Assembly: GCA_937873695.1 (NCBI GenBank)
Contig: CALMYL010000007.1
Location: forward strand, 248,001 to 312,000
Length of the DNA stretch: 64,000 nucleotides
From: an uncultured Ignavibacteria bacterium
Lineage (GTDB): Bacteria; Bacteroidota; Ignavibacteria; Tepidaquicellales; OLB5
Direction: 5' to 3'
Part shown: positions 25,334-34,145 of the stretch, in pieces
Numbering within the stretch: position 1 is the stretch's first letter
Layout of the letters: each line of letters opens with the position of its first letter
Notes under the pieces: generated by a model
The model's database searches: none
What the model was told of the DNA's origin: nothing
Seen by the model: only the letters and a program-made list of their open reading frames with translations
Program-made: the position numbers and the translations under genes

Positions 25334-25859
25334 TGTTATGTACTTTCATGCTTACCAAGATTCTTTCCATTGCTTTAAGTTCTTTTCTTTTTTTGATTAC
25401 AAAGATCAGTTTGTAGACTTTGTATTCATCAAGCCATAGTTTGAATTCCGGTTCATAAACTTTTCTTACAAGGTTCATAGCTTTGAACATCCGGATAGTT
25501 TTTTTCCAGATCCAGCTATTGGGCGGGTCATAGGGATTTTGTCTGAAAGTGTATTGTAAATGCCGCTTTGCGGCATATAAATAACTGTACCACGCAGGGT
25601 ATGCAAGATAAATTATGATATCTGAAGCATCCATTCGTTTTTTCATAGTTGATTGATAAGACCAGCCTTCAACAATCCAGTTCTTTCCCGAGAGAACTCT
25701 TTCAAGGGTTTGCATATGCCGGTGCTCTTCATACCTATCCCAGTTCTTTTTAAATGTAATTTTATCGAGATGAGTTACAGGCAGCTGAAGTATTGTACCA
25801 AGCTTTTCTGCAAGTGTAGATTTACCCGAACCTCCGTTACCTGTGATGATTATTTTCAA
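25326..25859 (-). CDS. P-loop kinase-like ATPase (adenylate-kinase-like, FlaR type)
   Basis: A 177-residue nucleotide-binding protein starting at TTG. The Walker A loop is GNGGSGKSTLAEKLG, followed by LPVTHLDKITFKKNW and IVEGWSYQSTMKKRMDASDIIIYL, characteristic of the topology-modulation/FlaR group of small P-loop kinases. The substrate is unknown. It lies between the FAD oxidoreductase and the SRPBCC gene, and overlaps the latter. Confidence 0.8.
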   Translation of the reverse strand: MKIIITGNGGSGKSTLAEKLGTILQLPVTHLDKITFKKNWDRYEEHRHMQTLERVLSGKNWIVEGWSYQSTMKKRMDASDIIIYLAYPAWYSYLYAAKRHLQYTFRQNPYDPPNSWIWKKTIRMFKAMNLVRKVYEPEFKLWLDEYKVYKLIFVIKKRKELKAMERILVSMKVHNNE

Positions 25860-25875
25860 TTTATCTTTTAAGTTC

Positions 25876-27042
25876 TCAAAAGAAAGGAATTTGCCGGATC
25901 AATTTGCCATAAGAAAATCTGGTTGGGCTTAGAATATCGGTATCAACTTCATTTTTTTTGCCGCAAATGATATTTGCGAGCAGTTCACCTATCGCAGGGG
26001 AGTGCATCACGCCGTGCCCGGATGAACCGTTTGCGTAATAGAAATTATTCAGACTTTCAGCTCTGCCAAGTATCAAATGTTCATCCGGCGACATTTCATA
26101 ATAGCCCGCCCATGAGGCGGCAGTATCAATACTGCAATTGTTAAGTGCGGGAATTTTTTGTCTGGCAATCGCATGCACTTTCTCAAGCCAGCCTGGCTCA
26201 ACATTCAAATTATTATTGTTTTCGGGTTCATCGGGCATCAGAAGGATAAGATGTTCATCACGCATTCTGAAATGAAAGCGTGAATCCACCCAAATTGTCA
26301 TTGGAGTATTTTGTGGCAGAGTGTTTTTCTCTTTTATTCTGCAAACCTGGCGTTTTAATTTTTTTACAGGCAGTGTTTCACCTGCAAGTGAGGCAATTTC
26401 TGCAGCCCATGCTCCCGCTGCGTTTACTATAACATCACCTTTTATTGTTCCGATTGATGTTTCAATGCTCATAATATTGCTTGGGCTGCGGTTGATCCCG
26501 GTAACTTTTGTGTTATATAAGAATTCAACACCGTTATTTTTTGAGGAATTAATATATCCCTTCAGAATATTCATGGGTTTTATAAATCCATCACTATGAC
26601 AGAATGAACCGCCAAGAATATTTTCAGGGTTTATGTGAGGATTCAGTTTGCGTATGTCATCAGCTGATACAAGCGCTGCATCTCTTAAACCGCAGCTTCG
26701 CTGCAATGAATTAGCAAGCGAAAGTGATGTCATTTCTTCACTGTTACCTGCCAGAAAAAGATATCCGCAGGGTTCATATCCCGGATCAATTCCATGTTCG
26801 TATTTAAAATCTATTAATTTTTGACGGGAAATAAGAGAAAGCTGAACGTTTATCCTTGAGCCGAACTGAGCGCGGTACCCTCCCGTAGCTCTGCCGGTAC
26901 TGCCTATACCTGCTTCTGGATTGCCGTCTATTACCAGGATGTTCCTGATGCCGTTCAAACAGAGATGATATGCAATGCTTGCGCCAATTACTCCTGCGCC
27001 AATAACAACAGCATCAGCATACCGGATGTTCATTGAATTCAT
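25876..27042 (-). CDS. FAD-dependent oxidoreductase, DadA/glycine oxidase family
   Basis: A 388-residue flavoprotein. The dinucleotide-binding motif VVIGAGVIGASIAYHL lies near residue 12, followed by the acidic VIDG, GSTGRATGGYRAQFG and the C-terminal NGSSGHGVMHSPAIGELLA that contacts the flavin. It likely oxidises an amino acid or N-methyl amino acid; the substrate is unknown. The start may be 27042 or the second ATG at 27033. The VOC gene ends at its first base, so the two form an operon with the kinase-like gene. Confidence 0.85.
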   Translation of the reverse strand: MNSMNIRYADAVVIGAGVIGASIAYHLCLNGIRNILVIDGNPEAGIGSTGRATGGYRAQFGSRINVQLSLISRQKLIDFKYEHGIDPGYEPCGYLFLAGNSEEMTSLSLANSLQRSCGLRDAALVSADDIRKLNPHINPENILGGSFCHSDGFIKPMNILKGYINSSKNNGVEFLYNTKVTGINRSPSNIMSIETSIGTIKGDVIVNAAGAWAAEIASLAGETLPVKKLKRQVCRIKEKNTLPQNTPMTIWVDSRFHFRMRDEHLILLMPDEPENNNNLNVEPGWLEKVHAIARQKIPALNNCSIDTAASWAGYYEMSPDEHLILGRAESLNNFYYANGSSGHGVMHSPAIGELLANIICGKKNEVDTDILSPTRFSYGKLIRQIPFF

Positions 27043-27494
27043 TACAGGTTACTGCTGTACTTTTCCTGTTTAACATTCAGCGTGAACATATGTTCGGGAT
27101 TTTTATAGCATTTTATTTCCAGTGAATTACCGCTGGGGTCTTTAAAGAACATAGTAGCCTGTTCACCCGGCTGCCCGGCAAACCTTATGGAAGGCTCTAT
27201 TATGAATTCAACTTTTTCAGCATGAAGTTTATCTGCAAGTTTGTGGAATTCATCCCATGGCATTATGCAGCCAAAATGAGGTATGGGTACTATTACATGA
27301 TCTACTACTCCGCACGGTATTGACTCGGGTACTTTTTCGGATACATGCATCGAAAGCTGGTTGCCCCCAAAATTGAAATCAACCCAGGAGTCACTGCTTC
27401 TACCTTCGGCGCAGCCAAGTATTTGACCGTAGAATTTACGGGTTGAAGTCAGATCTTTAACCAGGAACGAAAAGTGGAATGGATATGCAGGCAT
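27042..27494 (-). CDS. VOC family (glyoxalase/dioxygenase fold) protein
   Basis: A 150-residue vicinal-oxygen-chelate protein. HFSFLVKDLTSTRKFYGQILGC begins the first beta-alpha-beta module, VDHVIVPIPHF begins the second, and FFKDPSGNSLEIKCY supplies the usual C-terminal Glu ligand. Metal ligands His, His and Glu are placed as in the family. Substrate unknown. First gene of the run leading into the FAD oxidoreductase. Confidence 0.82.
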   Translation of the reverse strand: MPAYPFHFSFLVKDLTSTRKFYGQILGCAEGRSSDSWVDFNFGGNQLSMHVSEKVPESIPCGVVDHVIVPIPHFGCIMPWDEFHKLADKLHAEKVEFIIEPSIRFAGQPGEQATMFFKDPSGNSLEIKCYKNPEHMFTLNVKQEKYSSNL

Positions 27495-27572
27495 TGAACT
27501 GTTTAAAATTTATTGAAATGTAAAAATATATAATAAAGGGCAGAATATAAATACAAATGGAGGGTTTTTTAA

Positions 27573-27608
27573 TAAAAAAAGGGATTTTCTGAATAAAAGA
27601 AAATCCCT
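27573..27608 (-). terminator. Rho-independent terminator
   Basis: An 11-bp stem AGGGATTTTCT (27580-27590) / AGAAAATCCCT (27598-27608) is followed on the minus strand by T7. It ends the small membrane gene at 27628. Confidence 0.85.
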
Positions 27609-27627
27609 TAAAAAACAAAAAAGTAAA

Positions 27628-27864
27628 TTAATTACTTAAACCGCCTAATACTGTTACAAGAACATTGATAACTATGCCAACTGCAACGCCAATAAGGGCG
27701 AATGTGCAGGCTGACTTAGCTGCTTTCGGGTTCTTATCTTTGTTGATAAACCACAAAATAGCTCCCACAAGCGGGATACAGAAAGAGACGATCTTAAGTA
27801 TCAAACTCAGATCTTCAGTCTGCTGATTATCTGTTGGTGCAGGTGGTGGTGTTGTTGGTTCCAT
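27628..27864 (-). CDS. Small two-helix membrane protein
   Basis: A 78-residue protein with a proline-rich cytoplasmic N-terminus (PTTPPPAP) and two hydrophobic helices (ILKIVSFCIPLVGAILWF and CTFALIGVAVGIVINVLV) separated by a basic NKDKNPKAAKSA turn. The pattern is common among small CCC- or DUF-type membrane proteins of Bacteroidota. A GGAGGAAT ribosome site precedes the ATG. The function is unknown. Flanked by its own terminator. Confidence 0.7.
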   Translation of the reverse strand: MEPTTPPPAPTDNQQTEDLSLILKIVSFCIPLVGAILWFINKDKNPKAAKSACTFALIGVAVGIVINVLVTVLGGLSN

Positions 27865-27943
27865 GATTTGATTCCTCCTTTAGATTACTTAAATATACAG
27901 CTTAAATTGTTGTTCTTAAATATATTATGTTCAAAAACAGAAA

Positions 27944-28270
27944 CTAAGTTAAAGCCAATATCAAATGACCGATCCACTGACCAAGCAAAGCGGCAAGTGC
28001 CATGCAGGCAGCGCCTGCAGGGATACCGGTTGCCAGGCGGAGCCAGTTATTGCTTTCCCTGTTCATGTATGCCTGTGTCAGGCCATCAACCAGGGCGGGC
28101 AGCATAAGGAGGAATATCCACAGAAAGCCCGGCATCCAAATAGAAAATGTGAAGATAGGCAGCGCAAAATATCCCAAATAAAAGCCTGTGCAGCGTGCGC
28201 AAACAGGGAATTGTTTACCCTTGTAAAAAAAGGAACGTTCGGGTTTGCGGTGGCAAAAGACGAATTCCAT
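27944..28270 (-). CDS. DUF2085 membrane protein
   Basis: About 108 residues from the ATG at 28270, which has AAAAGG 6 nt upstream; a TTG at 28312 would add fourteen residues. It has the DUF2085 signatures FCHRKPERSFFYKGKQFPVCARCTGFYLG and four hydrophobic helices. The conserved Cys-His and Cys-x-x-Cys pairs suggest a metal or heme site. The function is unknown in the family. A single gene. Confidence 0.8.
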   Translation of the reverse strand: MEFVFCHRKPERSFFYKGKQFPVCARCTGFYLGYFALPIFTFSIWMPGFLWIFLLMLPALVDGLTQAYMNRESNNWLRLATGIPAGAACMALAALLGQWIGHLILALT

Positions 28271-28395
28271 TTTTACCTTTTGTTTCGGAGTATTTATTGC
28301 GGCTTCCTGCAAATAATATGTAATTTATGGATTTAAAAACATAAACTAATAATGCTAAAAAGTAAAATCAATGTAATTTTACAATTACAACAATT

Positions 28396-28872
28396 TTATT
28401 CCGGATTGGCATCTTCCAGTTTTTTGAGCTCAGTTTCCACCCAACGGCACAAAATATCCTTATCTGACTGAGAGAGCTTCGCATCGCCGTGCAAAATCAG
28501 GTACGGCGGCAGAGGCATTTCGTCTGATTTGATCTCCTCGCAGATCTCATTAAGCCGTGCTTCCTGCTTTGCCGCAGAAAGCTTGTTCCACTGGCTGAAA
28601 TTCATCTTTTTTCTGCCCTTCACAACATCATCGCCTACCAGCCAGCTTACCGGGGCAATTGATGAATACCATGGCCATACGGTATGATCGCTGTGACAAT
28701 CATAGCAGGAACGCTTTAGTATGCTTTCAACATCTGCAGGAACAGTCATAACTTTAGTAATATGACCCGGTGTAATATCGGCAGTGCTCGACATATCAGG
28801 TCTGTTAAAGAACTGGATGGCTATTATGCCAACCAGCAGTAATACCAGGATTATTTTAATTATTTTTTTCAT
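28396..28872 (-). CDS. Membrane-anchored heme-binding protein (Haem_bd family)
   Basis: A 158-residue protein. The N-terminal helix (IIKIILVLLLVGIIAIQFF) anchors it, and CYDCH near residue 55 is a single c-type heme site followed by HTVWPWYSSIAPVSWLV, the signature of the Haem_bd family. A later MPLPPYL segment could give the axial methionine. It probably acts in periplasmic electron transfer. It follows the propeller-like gene at 28899 on the same strand with a 26-nt gap. Confidence 0.85.
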   Translation of the reverse strand: MKKIIKIILVLLLVGIIAIQFFNRPDMSSTADITPGHITKVMTVPADVESILKRSCYDCHSDHTVWPWYSSIAPVSWLVGDDVVKGRKKMNFSQWNKLSAAKQEARLNEICEEIKSDEMPLPPYLILHGDAKLSQSDKDILCRWVETELKKLEDANPE

Positions 28873-28898
28873 ACTTGCTGTGGTTAAAACGGCAATTT

Positions 28899-30110
28899 CT
28901 AAATATCCATTTCAAAAAGTTTTTTACCTGTCCTATAATCAAACCCCATAATACCCTGACCCTTTAGCTGCAGTACAACAAGGTTTCCCGAGCGTTTTAC
29001 ATCAATATTTGATTTTGTAAAGAAGAGGCTTGAAAAGGTATCATCTTCTTCGTCAATTTTCATTTCGTCGAACATCTCGTCCGGCTGAACTGTCCACATT
29101 TCTTTGCCGGTCTTTACGTCTATGCATGTCATAAGTCTGTCGCTTTTTTTACCCAGCTTATCAAGATGTATTACAATCGCGCAGTCTTCATCATCATAAT
29201 ACATTATTCCTTCCAGATATACTTTTTCGCCGGGCTCTCCTACTTTTATCTTTAAATGATTTTCAAGGTAATCATCTTTGTCATCAATTCTTTCAACCCT
29301 TGATTTATTATCCTTTATGCTTGCCTTTGGACCGGTTGCCGTAAGGAACCTCTTTCGCGGTGAAGATGAGTTATCTTCAGCAGCCAATATTGGAATTGTT
29401 ATGATGGTTGAATCCTTATCCTGTTTTTTGTTGAGCTCAGAATAATCTTTATATAGTTTTGAATCACCAAAGCTATAAAGTTTTTCTCTTCCGTCACGGG
29501 TTTTCATCCTCAACGCATTATCATCTTTTGAGTAATGGACTTCAGTGAGTCCCGCTGAAAGATCCGGATATTTTGAAATGAATTCTTTGGTATCCATCTC
29601 TTTATCGCCGGTTTCAGAATTGTAGGCTTCAACACGCGGCTCATTTTCACCGTATTCACGGGTTATCATCCAAACCGCGTTGTTATGATAGATCATATCT
29701 ATCTGTGTGATAATATCCTCATACGGGGTTTTTGTCTTTTTTAATACCTTCTGGTCTTCGGGGTCTACTATATAGGTCCAGGTTTTGCAGAAGTAACACT
29801 CTCTGCCCGTTGAAGTTCTCCCGGGAGATTTGGTAGTCTGGATAAAATTAAAAGAGCCATCGGTTAGTATCCACATTTTTTCTTTGCCGTCTTTTGTGGG
29901 TACAATAACCATATTCAAAAAATCACCGCTCAGGCTGTTTGGCATCAAGGCGGGTAAAGCAAAATAATAGCCGGCAATTCCGATAATTACCAGGATAACC
30001 ACTGCGCCAACAACGCCAACGCAGCTGAATTTAGCGCAGCCGGATTTTTTGCCGTAAATTCTTCTGCCCTGGTATGAATCTGACTGGGGATAAGATACAG
30101 GTGGTTCCAT
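28899..30110 (-). CDS. Membrane-anchored PQQ-like propeller protein of unknown function
   Basis: A 403-residue protein. A short cytoplasmic basic head (QGRRIYGKKSGCAKF) leads into one transmembrane helix (VVGAVVILVIIGIAGYYFAL, residues ~34-53). The large external domain has propeller-like strands (KMWILTDGSF, CYFCKTWTYIVDP, VDVKTGKEMWTV, YRTGKKLFEMDI), including a CxxC pair. It resembles uncharacterised PA2928-like proteins, from memory only. No enzyme motif is visible. It may be co-transcribed with the heme-binding gene. Confidence 0.6.
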   Translation of the reverse strand: MEPPVSYPQSDSYQGRRIYGKKSGCAKFSCVGVVGAVVILVIIGIAGYYFALPALMPNSLSGDFLNMVIVPTKDGKEKMWILTDGSFNFIQTTKSPGRTSTGRECYFCKTWTYIVDPEDQKVLKKTKTPYEDIITQIDMIYHNNAVWMITREYGENEPRVEAYNSETGDKEMDTKEFISKYPDLSAGLTEVHYSKDDNALRMKTRDGREKLYSFGDSKLYKDYSELNKKQDKDSTIITIPILAAEDNSSSPRKRFLTATGPKASIKDNKSRVERIDDKDDYLENHLKIKVGEPGEKVYLEGIMYYDDEDCAIVIHLDKLGKKSDRLMTCIDVKTGKEMWTVQPDEMFDEMKIDEEDDTFSSLFFTKSNIDVKRSGNLVVLQLKGQGIMGFDYRTGKKLFEMDI

Positions 30111-30251
30111 TACTTTTATATGTTTAATTTTTGTAAATATATGAAAAATTGTTGAATATAAAGGTATCTTATTATGGCAAAAAACCAGAAATTTTTTGCT
30201 GTTTGTTTCATATATCAGAAATGCAAACGGTAGTTTGCGCCTGTATTTCCA

Positions 30252-30824
30252 TTAAAAGAAGAAAGCGAATCCAACACCCAGCGAAATATCGTTGATATTT
30301 GATTTAGCGGGGTCTTTTATGAATGTGTGCCTGTATTTTAGGTAAGGATTAAACATCAGGGGTTCACCCGGTCCAAGCAAGGCACCAACAGAACCCTGCA
30401 CGAACCAGCCTTCATTTTTGGTATCTGTAAAATATCCGGCGCCCGGTGAAGCAATAATTCCCACAAAATCACCGGCTTCAAGTATTACATCATAGTTATA
30501 AGAAAACCGGAGATGACTGGTATTGTAACTTCTGAAAATGTAGGAATACTCAAGTGCAAGCCTTCCATAAGGAAATACCCCCGCAGAGATCTCTTTTGTC
30601 AGACCGAAAAATACCCTTTTGTCTTCTATTACAAGCATTGGATTAATGATAGCTGCAAGATACCACGAAAAAGGAATATCAGCTTTATTATATTCAGCAG
30701 AAGGAGTTTTAAAGAACAAGTTTCCATAAACAGGTTCTTTTAATCTTAGATTATTTGTCTGCGAATTTGATGGCCAGCTGTATAGAAAAAGGATAGCAAT
30801 AACAAGAATTAATATGATTTTCAT
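30252..30824 (-). CDS. Outer-membrane beta-barrel protein, hypothetical
   Basis: A 190-residue exported protein: signal peptide ending SNSQ, then alternating amphipathic strands (RLALEYSYIF, LRFSYNYDVIL, VQGSVGALLG, FNPYLKYRHTF) and a C-terminal phenylalanine run (VGFAFFF) typical of BAM-assembled barrels. Probably eight strands. The function is unknown. It lies 6 nt after the SMR transporter gene and is probably co-transcribed. Confidence 0.65.
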   Translation of the reverse strand: MKIILILVIAILFLYSWPSNSQTNNLRLKEPVYGNLFFKTPSAEYNKADIPFSWYLAAIINPMLVIEDKRVFFGLTKEISAGVFPYGRLALEYSYIFRSYNTSHLRFSYNYDVILEAGDFVGIIASPGAGYFTDTKNEGWFVQGSVGALLGPGEPLMFNPYLKYRHTFIKDPAKSNINDISLGVGFAFFF

Positions 30825-30830
30825 GTCTTT

Positions 30831-31151
30831 CTACTGATTTGATACGAATTTTAAACCAATAATTGAACTGATGAGTGTAAAAATAAAAAATATTCTCCAA
30901 AAACCGGCCGGCTCGCCAAGATAAAATATACCAATAAGCGCAATTCCGGAAGCTCCTATGCCTGTCCATATTGCATACGCCGTGCCCAGCGGAATTGTTC
31001 CAATGGCCTTATCAAGAAAAATATAACTAAGTATCGTAAATACTATGAATAGTACAGATGGCAATGGTTTTGAAAAACTTTCGGAATATTTAAGCGATAT
31101 TGCGAAACATATTTCAAAAATGCCCGCAATTGCGAGGTAAAACCAGCTCAT
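30831..31151 (-). CDS. SMR family small multidrug/guanidinium exporter
   Basis: A 106-residue protein with four transmembrane helices. The essential glutamate is Glu13 in GIFEICFA, and TIPLGTAYAIWTGIG matches the SugE/Gdx and EmrE families. SMR proteins work as dual-topology dimers that exchange protons for cations such as guanidinium or quaternary ammonium. Which subtype this is cannot be fixed from the sequence, and I saw no guanidine riboswitch upstream. Confidence 0.85.
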   Translation of the reverse strand: MSWFYLAIAGIFEICFAISLKYSESFSKPLPSVLFIVFTILSYIFLDKAIGTIPLGTAYAIWTGIGASGIALIGIFYLGEPAGFWRIFFIFTLISSIIGLKFVSNQ

Positions 31152-31261
31152 ATGTTATTTTTTTAGTTTTACAAAAATAGAATATCAAAGAACAAATAGC
31201 AAAAACCAAATAACCACTGTATTAGCGGTATACCGGTTATGCAGATTAATATGCCGATGTA

Positions 31262-31289
31262 AAAATAAAAGGCGATCACTGAGATCGCC
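31262..31289 (-). terminator. Rho-independent terminator of msrA
   Basis: GGCGATC (31271-31277) pairs with GATCGCC (31283-31289). On the minus strand the stem is followed by TTTTATTTTT, 33 nt after the msrA stop. Confidence 0.85.
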
Positions 31290-31321
31290 CGTATGAATTT
31301 TACATTTTTTCCGGCTGCCGG

Positions 31322-32038
31322 TTATTTTACGTTATCTTTTAGAAGCTGGGGGAATTCTTTATAGAACTTCTTCACTTTGGGTGCTATCACTACTGAACAA
31401 TACCCCTGGTTGGGATTATTATTGTAATAATCCTGGTGGTAGTCTTCCGCTTTGTAGAACTTATCAAAAGCCGTTACTTCCGTTACTATCGGGTCATCCC
31501 ATAATTTTGATGCAGTAACATCGGCAATGACTTTTTCAGCAGATGTTTTCTGCTCATCGCCTGTATAAAATATAGCTGAACGGTACTGTGTGCCAACATC
31601 CGCGCCCTGTTTATTCATTGTAGTTGGGTTGTGGATATGGAAGAATACCGTCAATAACTGCTCGTATGATATTACCGCCGGGTCGAATGTTATCCTTACT
31701 ACTTCGGCGTGACCTGTATTGCCTTCGCATACATCTTTATAGGTCGGATCTGCAGTCGAGCCGCCCGAGTAACCTGATTCAACCTTTTCTACTCCTTTTA
31801 AGTCCTGGAAAATTGTTTCTATGCACCAGAAACATCCGCCCGCAAGTATTGCTGATTCGTATTTAGTTGTATCTCTTTTATCTGCAGCTGTCATTTTTTC
31901 TCCGCCGATTTTTTTATTTTCATCTGAATTTTGTGATACTTTTTCATTTTTGCCGCTCAACATAGAGCATCCTGAAACTGATGCTGAAACCAGCATCAAT
32001 ACCGCAAAAAGCAAAAATATTGCTTTATTTTTAAACAT
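31322..32038 (-). CDS. msrA: Peptide-methionine (S)-S-oxide reductase MsrA, lipoprotein form
   Basis: A 238-residue enzyme that reduces methionine-S-sulfoxide in damaged proteins. The lipobox (VSGCS) in residues 1-24 suggests anchoring outside the cytoplasm. The catalytic motif is GGCFWCIE, followed by VESGYSGG, the GHAEVVRITFDP block and YHQDYYNNN, all standard for MsrA. A lysine- and glutamate-rich linker joins the lipid anchor to the enzyme. A terminator follows. No msrB gene is nearby. Confidence 0.93.
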   Translation of the reverse strand: MFKNKAIFLLFAVLMLVSASVSGCSMLSGKNEKVSQNSDENKKIGGEKMTAADKRDTTKYESAILAGGCFWCIETIFQDLKGVEKVESGYSGGSTADPTYKDVCEGNTGHAEVVRITFDPAVISYEQLLTVFFHIHNPTTMNKQGADVGTQYRSAIFYTGDEQKTSAEKVIADVTASKLWDDPIVTEVTAFDKFYKAEDYHQDYYNNNPNQGYCSVVIAPKVKKFYKEFPQLLKDNVK

Positions 32039-32114
32039 TATACAGCCTTTCTTAGTGATATAACTTAATAACCACTTTTACATACGAATCGTTTCAGGGG
32101 TTGGATTTTGGTAT

Positions 32115-32576
32115 TTAATGCTGATGCCTGATGCCCTTTTTGACGAAAATGTAGTTAACAGGGAAGGCAGCTATGAAACCTGCAGTTAAACCAAGCAGCA
32201 TACCAAGCCAGAAAATGCCATCTGTCAGACCTGCATCCATTACACCCGGGGTATAGACCTGTACCAAAACTTCAAAGGTTTCCATTACCGCAATGCTCAA
32301 TCCTTCTGCAACAAGAACCTGCTTAAATGCAGCCTTCCATGTATAGCCTGCTTTTTTCAGGGGAATTACCCCCAAGCCAAAGCCGCCTACAAATCCTAAA
32401 ATAATTGCAAGTATCATTGTTGAGTGGTTACTCATTAATAGTGTTGTCCCGATAACCATTCCGGCAACCTCACCAAGACCGCAGCCTATTAAACAATGCA
32501 GTGTTGCGCTGAAGGCTAGTTTGAATGTGCCCGGGTTTTCAGCAGTGTGTATGTGATGATTCATTGTTGTATTCAT
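32115..32576 (-). CDS. DUF4396 membrane protein
   Basis: A 153-residue protein with four hydrophobic helices. The family pattern AFSATLHCLIGCGLGEVAGMVIG is clear, with a conserved His-Cys pair, and the N-terminus is histidine-rich (MNHHIHTAE). DUF4396 proteins often stand beside heavy-metal resistance genes, and here the gene follows a histidine-rich outer-membrane protein and an HMA protein on the same strand. A role in metal handling is inference. Confidence 0.8.
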   Translation of the reverse strand: MNTTMNHHIHTAENPGTFKLAFSATLHCLIGCGLGEVAGMVIGTTLLMSNHSTMILAIILGFVGGFGLGVIPLKKAGYTWKAAFKQVLVAEGLSIAVMETFEVLVQVYTPGVMDAGLTDGIFWLGMLLGLTAGFIAAFPVNYIFVKKGIRHQH

Positions 32577-32619
32577 ATTGTTTGATATAATCTTTCTAAA
32601 AATTTTTAGGTGTCATTAA

Positions 32620-32668
32620 ACCCACTCCGTCTTTGCCTTCGGCAAAGCCACCCCTCTCGGGAGAGGAA
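32620..32668 (-). repeat. Double-hairpin intergenic repeat, copy 2
   Basis: On the minus strand: CCTCT-CCCG-AGAGG, linker GGTGG, second hairpin CTTTGCC-GAA-GGCAAAG (32631-32647), tail ACGGAGTGGGT. Same architecture as the copy at 686-757, with an unrelated second stem. It separates the DUF4396 and porin-like genes. Confidence 0.65.
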
Positions 32669-32678
32669 TTTGATATTA

Positions 32679-34115
32679 TTACATGTCGGCGGGATTGAGT
32701 TTAATGTATATCTGTGCTGAAAGCGGATTTTTTCCGTAGATTGGCTGCAATTCCTTTGGTGTAAAATACATACTGCCCTGAATACCAAGCGATACATTTG
32801 TGTTCGAAAATTGGAGGAGCCTGAAATTTGTACCAAGTGTAATTGCGTTAATGTTGAATTTTGCATCGTGTTCAAATCCGTCGAGAGCAAGTTCATCGGG
32901 ATCTTTCTGTACAAATTCGTACCTGCCGTAAATTGCCAGCCTATTTATCTGAAGATTACTTTCGAGTAAAAATGAATGTTCAGTGTGACCATGTCCCTTA
33001 TCATTATATCCCCACGCGAAAGTGGTGTTGATATTTCTTGTTGAGGTGAAGTTGTGACTGTGAATTACTGAAGCTGTAGTTCTTGTTACATCAACTCCGG
33101 GTTCAAGGGCTTCAGGTGATTTGATGAATCCTTGAGAGAACTGCAGGGCAAAATTTTTAGTTGGATTTACCGAAAGCCGGTAACTGTAAGAATTCATATT
33201 CATTTTATCAAATCCCCATCTTTCTTCATCGGGCTCGCTGCCGTTAAAAATGGAGCCTTCCAATTTGAATATTTTATTACGAAGCCCTAAAGTACCAACC
33301 CCGAAAGTAATATGTGATGCATCCTGCCAGTGATGTGAAAGCGGCGCATCGGGATTGTTTGAGCTTGATACTCTGTGCATGAATGCTACAGGTCCAAGTG
33401 CAGGCTCGCCCGGATATCCGAAGTATCCCGTGATATCAATATCTTTACTCAGTCTTTGTGTATAACCCACGCTTAATTCAGCAAATAGATCATGCGGGTG
33501 CTGCCTGTTAACAAGCGGTTTTCCTTCCCAGGTTTCTCCTGATTGGTAAAGCAGCGGATATCCATCTCCTCCTTCTGTCAGACGGTCGAGCGAGAGCATC
33601 AGACCGAATTTCAGCAAACCATTTGAGCCGATCTTACGCTGTGCCATGCCCATGAACCAGTTAGGTGCGTCCCATTTGCTAAGACCTTTTGAGCCCTCTT
33701 TTGTGATATCAGTTGAAGTGTACCTGAGGAATACACTGCCATGAAACATCAGCATCCATTTTCCTGAATGCAGCATGTATCCGTTCATTGGCGATTCATC
33801 AGGCAGCCAGCCCGTGCCTGAACCATTGCGGTTCATAGGCAGGCTGAGTGAATACGAATGAGACATTGGGATATCAGACTTCATATTGTGTGTGCTGTGT
33901 TCATTAAGCTTGTTCTCATTGATATTATTTTCATTTATATCATGATTCTGTTTGTGTTGTGTATTGTTTGTATCTGCGTTTATGGTTGAATCCATAACCA
34001 TAATGGAATCATTGTGATTCATTTTTCCGTGATCCATTGTATTATGGTCATGCTGCGAATAAAGTTTGCTTATTGTTATGCTTAATACAAATGCTATTAT
34101 TAATATGTTTTTCAT
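32679..34115 (-). CDS. Histidine-rich outer-membrane protein of metal locus
   Basis: A 478-residue exported protein: signal peptide ending KLYSQ, then a long His-, Met-, Asp- and Asn-rich stretch (residues ~20-90, e.g. HDHNTMDHGKMNHND) suited to binding copper or other soft metals. The rest is a predicted beta-barrel (GKWMLMFHGSVFLRYTS, FAWGYNDKGHGHTEHSFLLES) ending in an aromatic-poor strand. It is downstream of the HMA-MauE gene with a 30-nt gap. The likely role is metal sequestration or efflux across the outer membrane. Confidence 0.75.
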   Translation of the reverse strand: MKNILIIAFVLSITISKLYSQHDHNTMDHGKMNHNDSIMVMDSTINADTNNTQHKQNHDINENNINENKLNEHSTHNMKSDIPMSHSYSLSLPMNRNGSGTGWLPDESPMNGYMLHSGKWMLMFHGSVFLRYTSTDITKEGSKGLSKWDAPNWFMGMAQRKIGSNGLLKFGLMLSLDRLTEGGDGYPLLYQSGETWEGKPLVNRQHPHDLFAELSVGYTQRLSKDIDITGYFGYPGEPALGPVAFMHRVSSSNNPDAPLSHHWQDASHITFGVGTLGLRNKIFKLEGSIFNGSEPDEERWGFDKMNMNSYSYRLSVNPTKNFALQFSQGFIKSPEALEPGVDVTRTTASVIHSHNFTSTRNINTTFAWGYNDKGHGHTEHSFLLESNLQINRLAIYGRYEFVQKDPDELALDGFEHDAKFNINAITLGTNFRLLQFSNTNVSLGIQGSMYFTPKELQPIYGKNPLSAQIYIKLNPADM

Positions 34116-34145
34116 TTTATTTATCTCTTTTTTATTTAACAGTTA

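Noticed and set aside
31152-31260. Guanidine riboswitch before the SMR exporter
   Set aside because: The short AT-rich region shows no conserved ACGR or paired-hairpin pattern.
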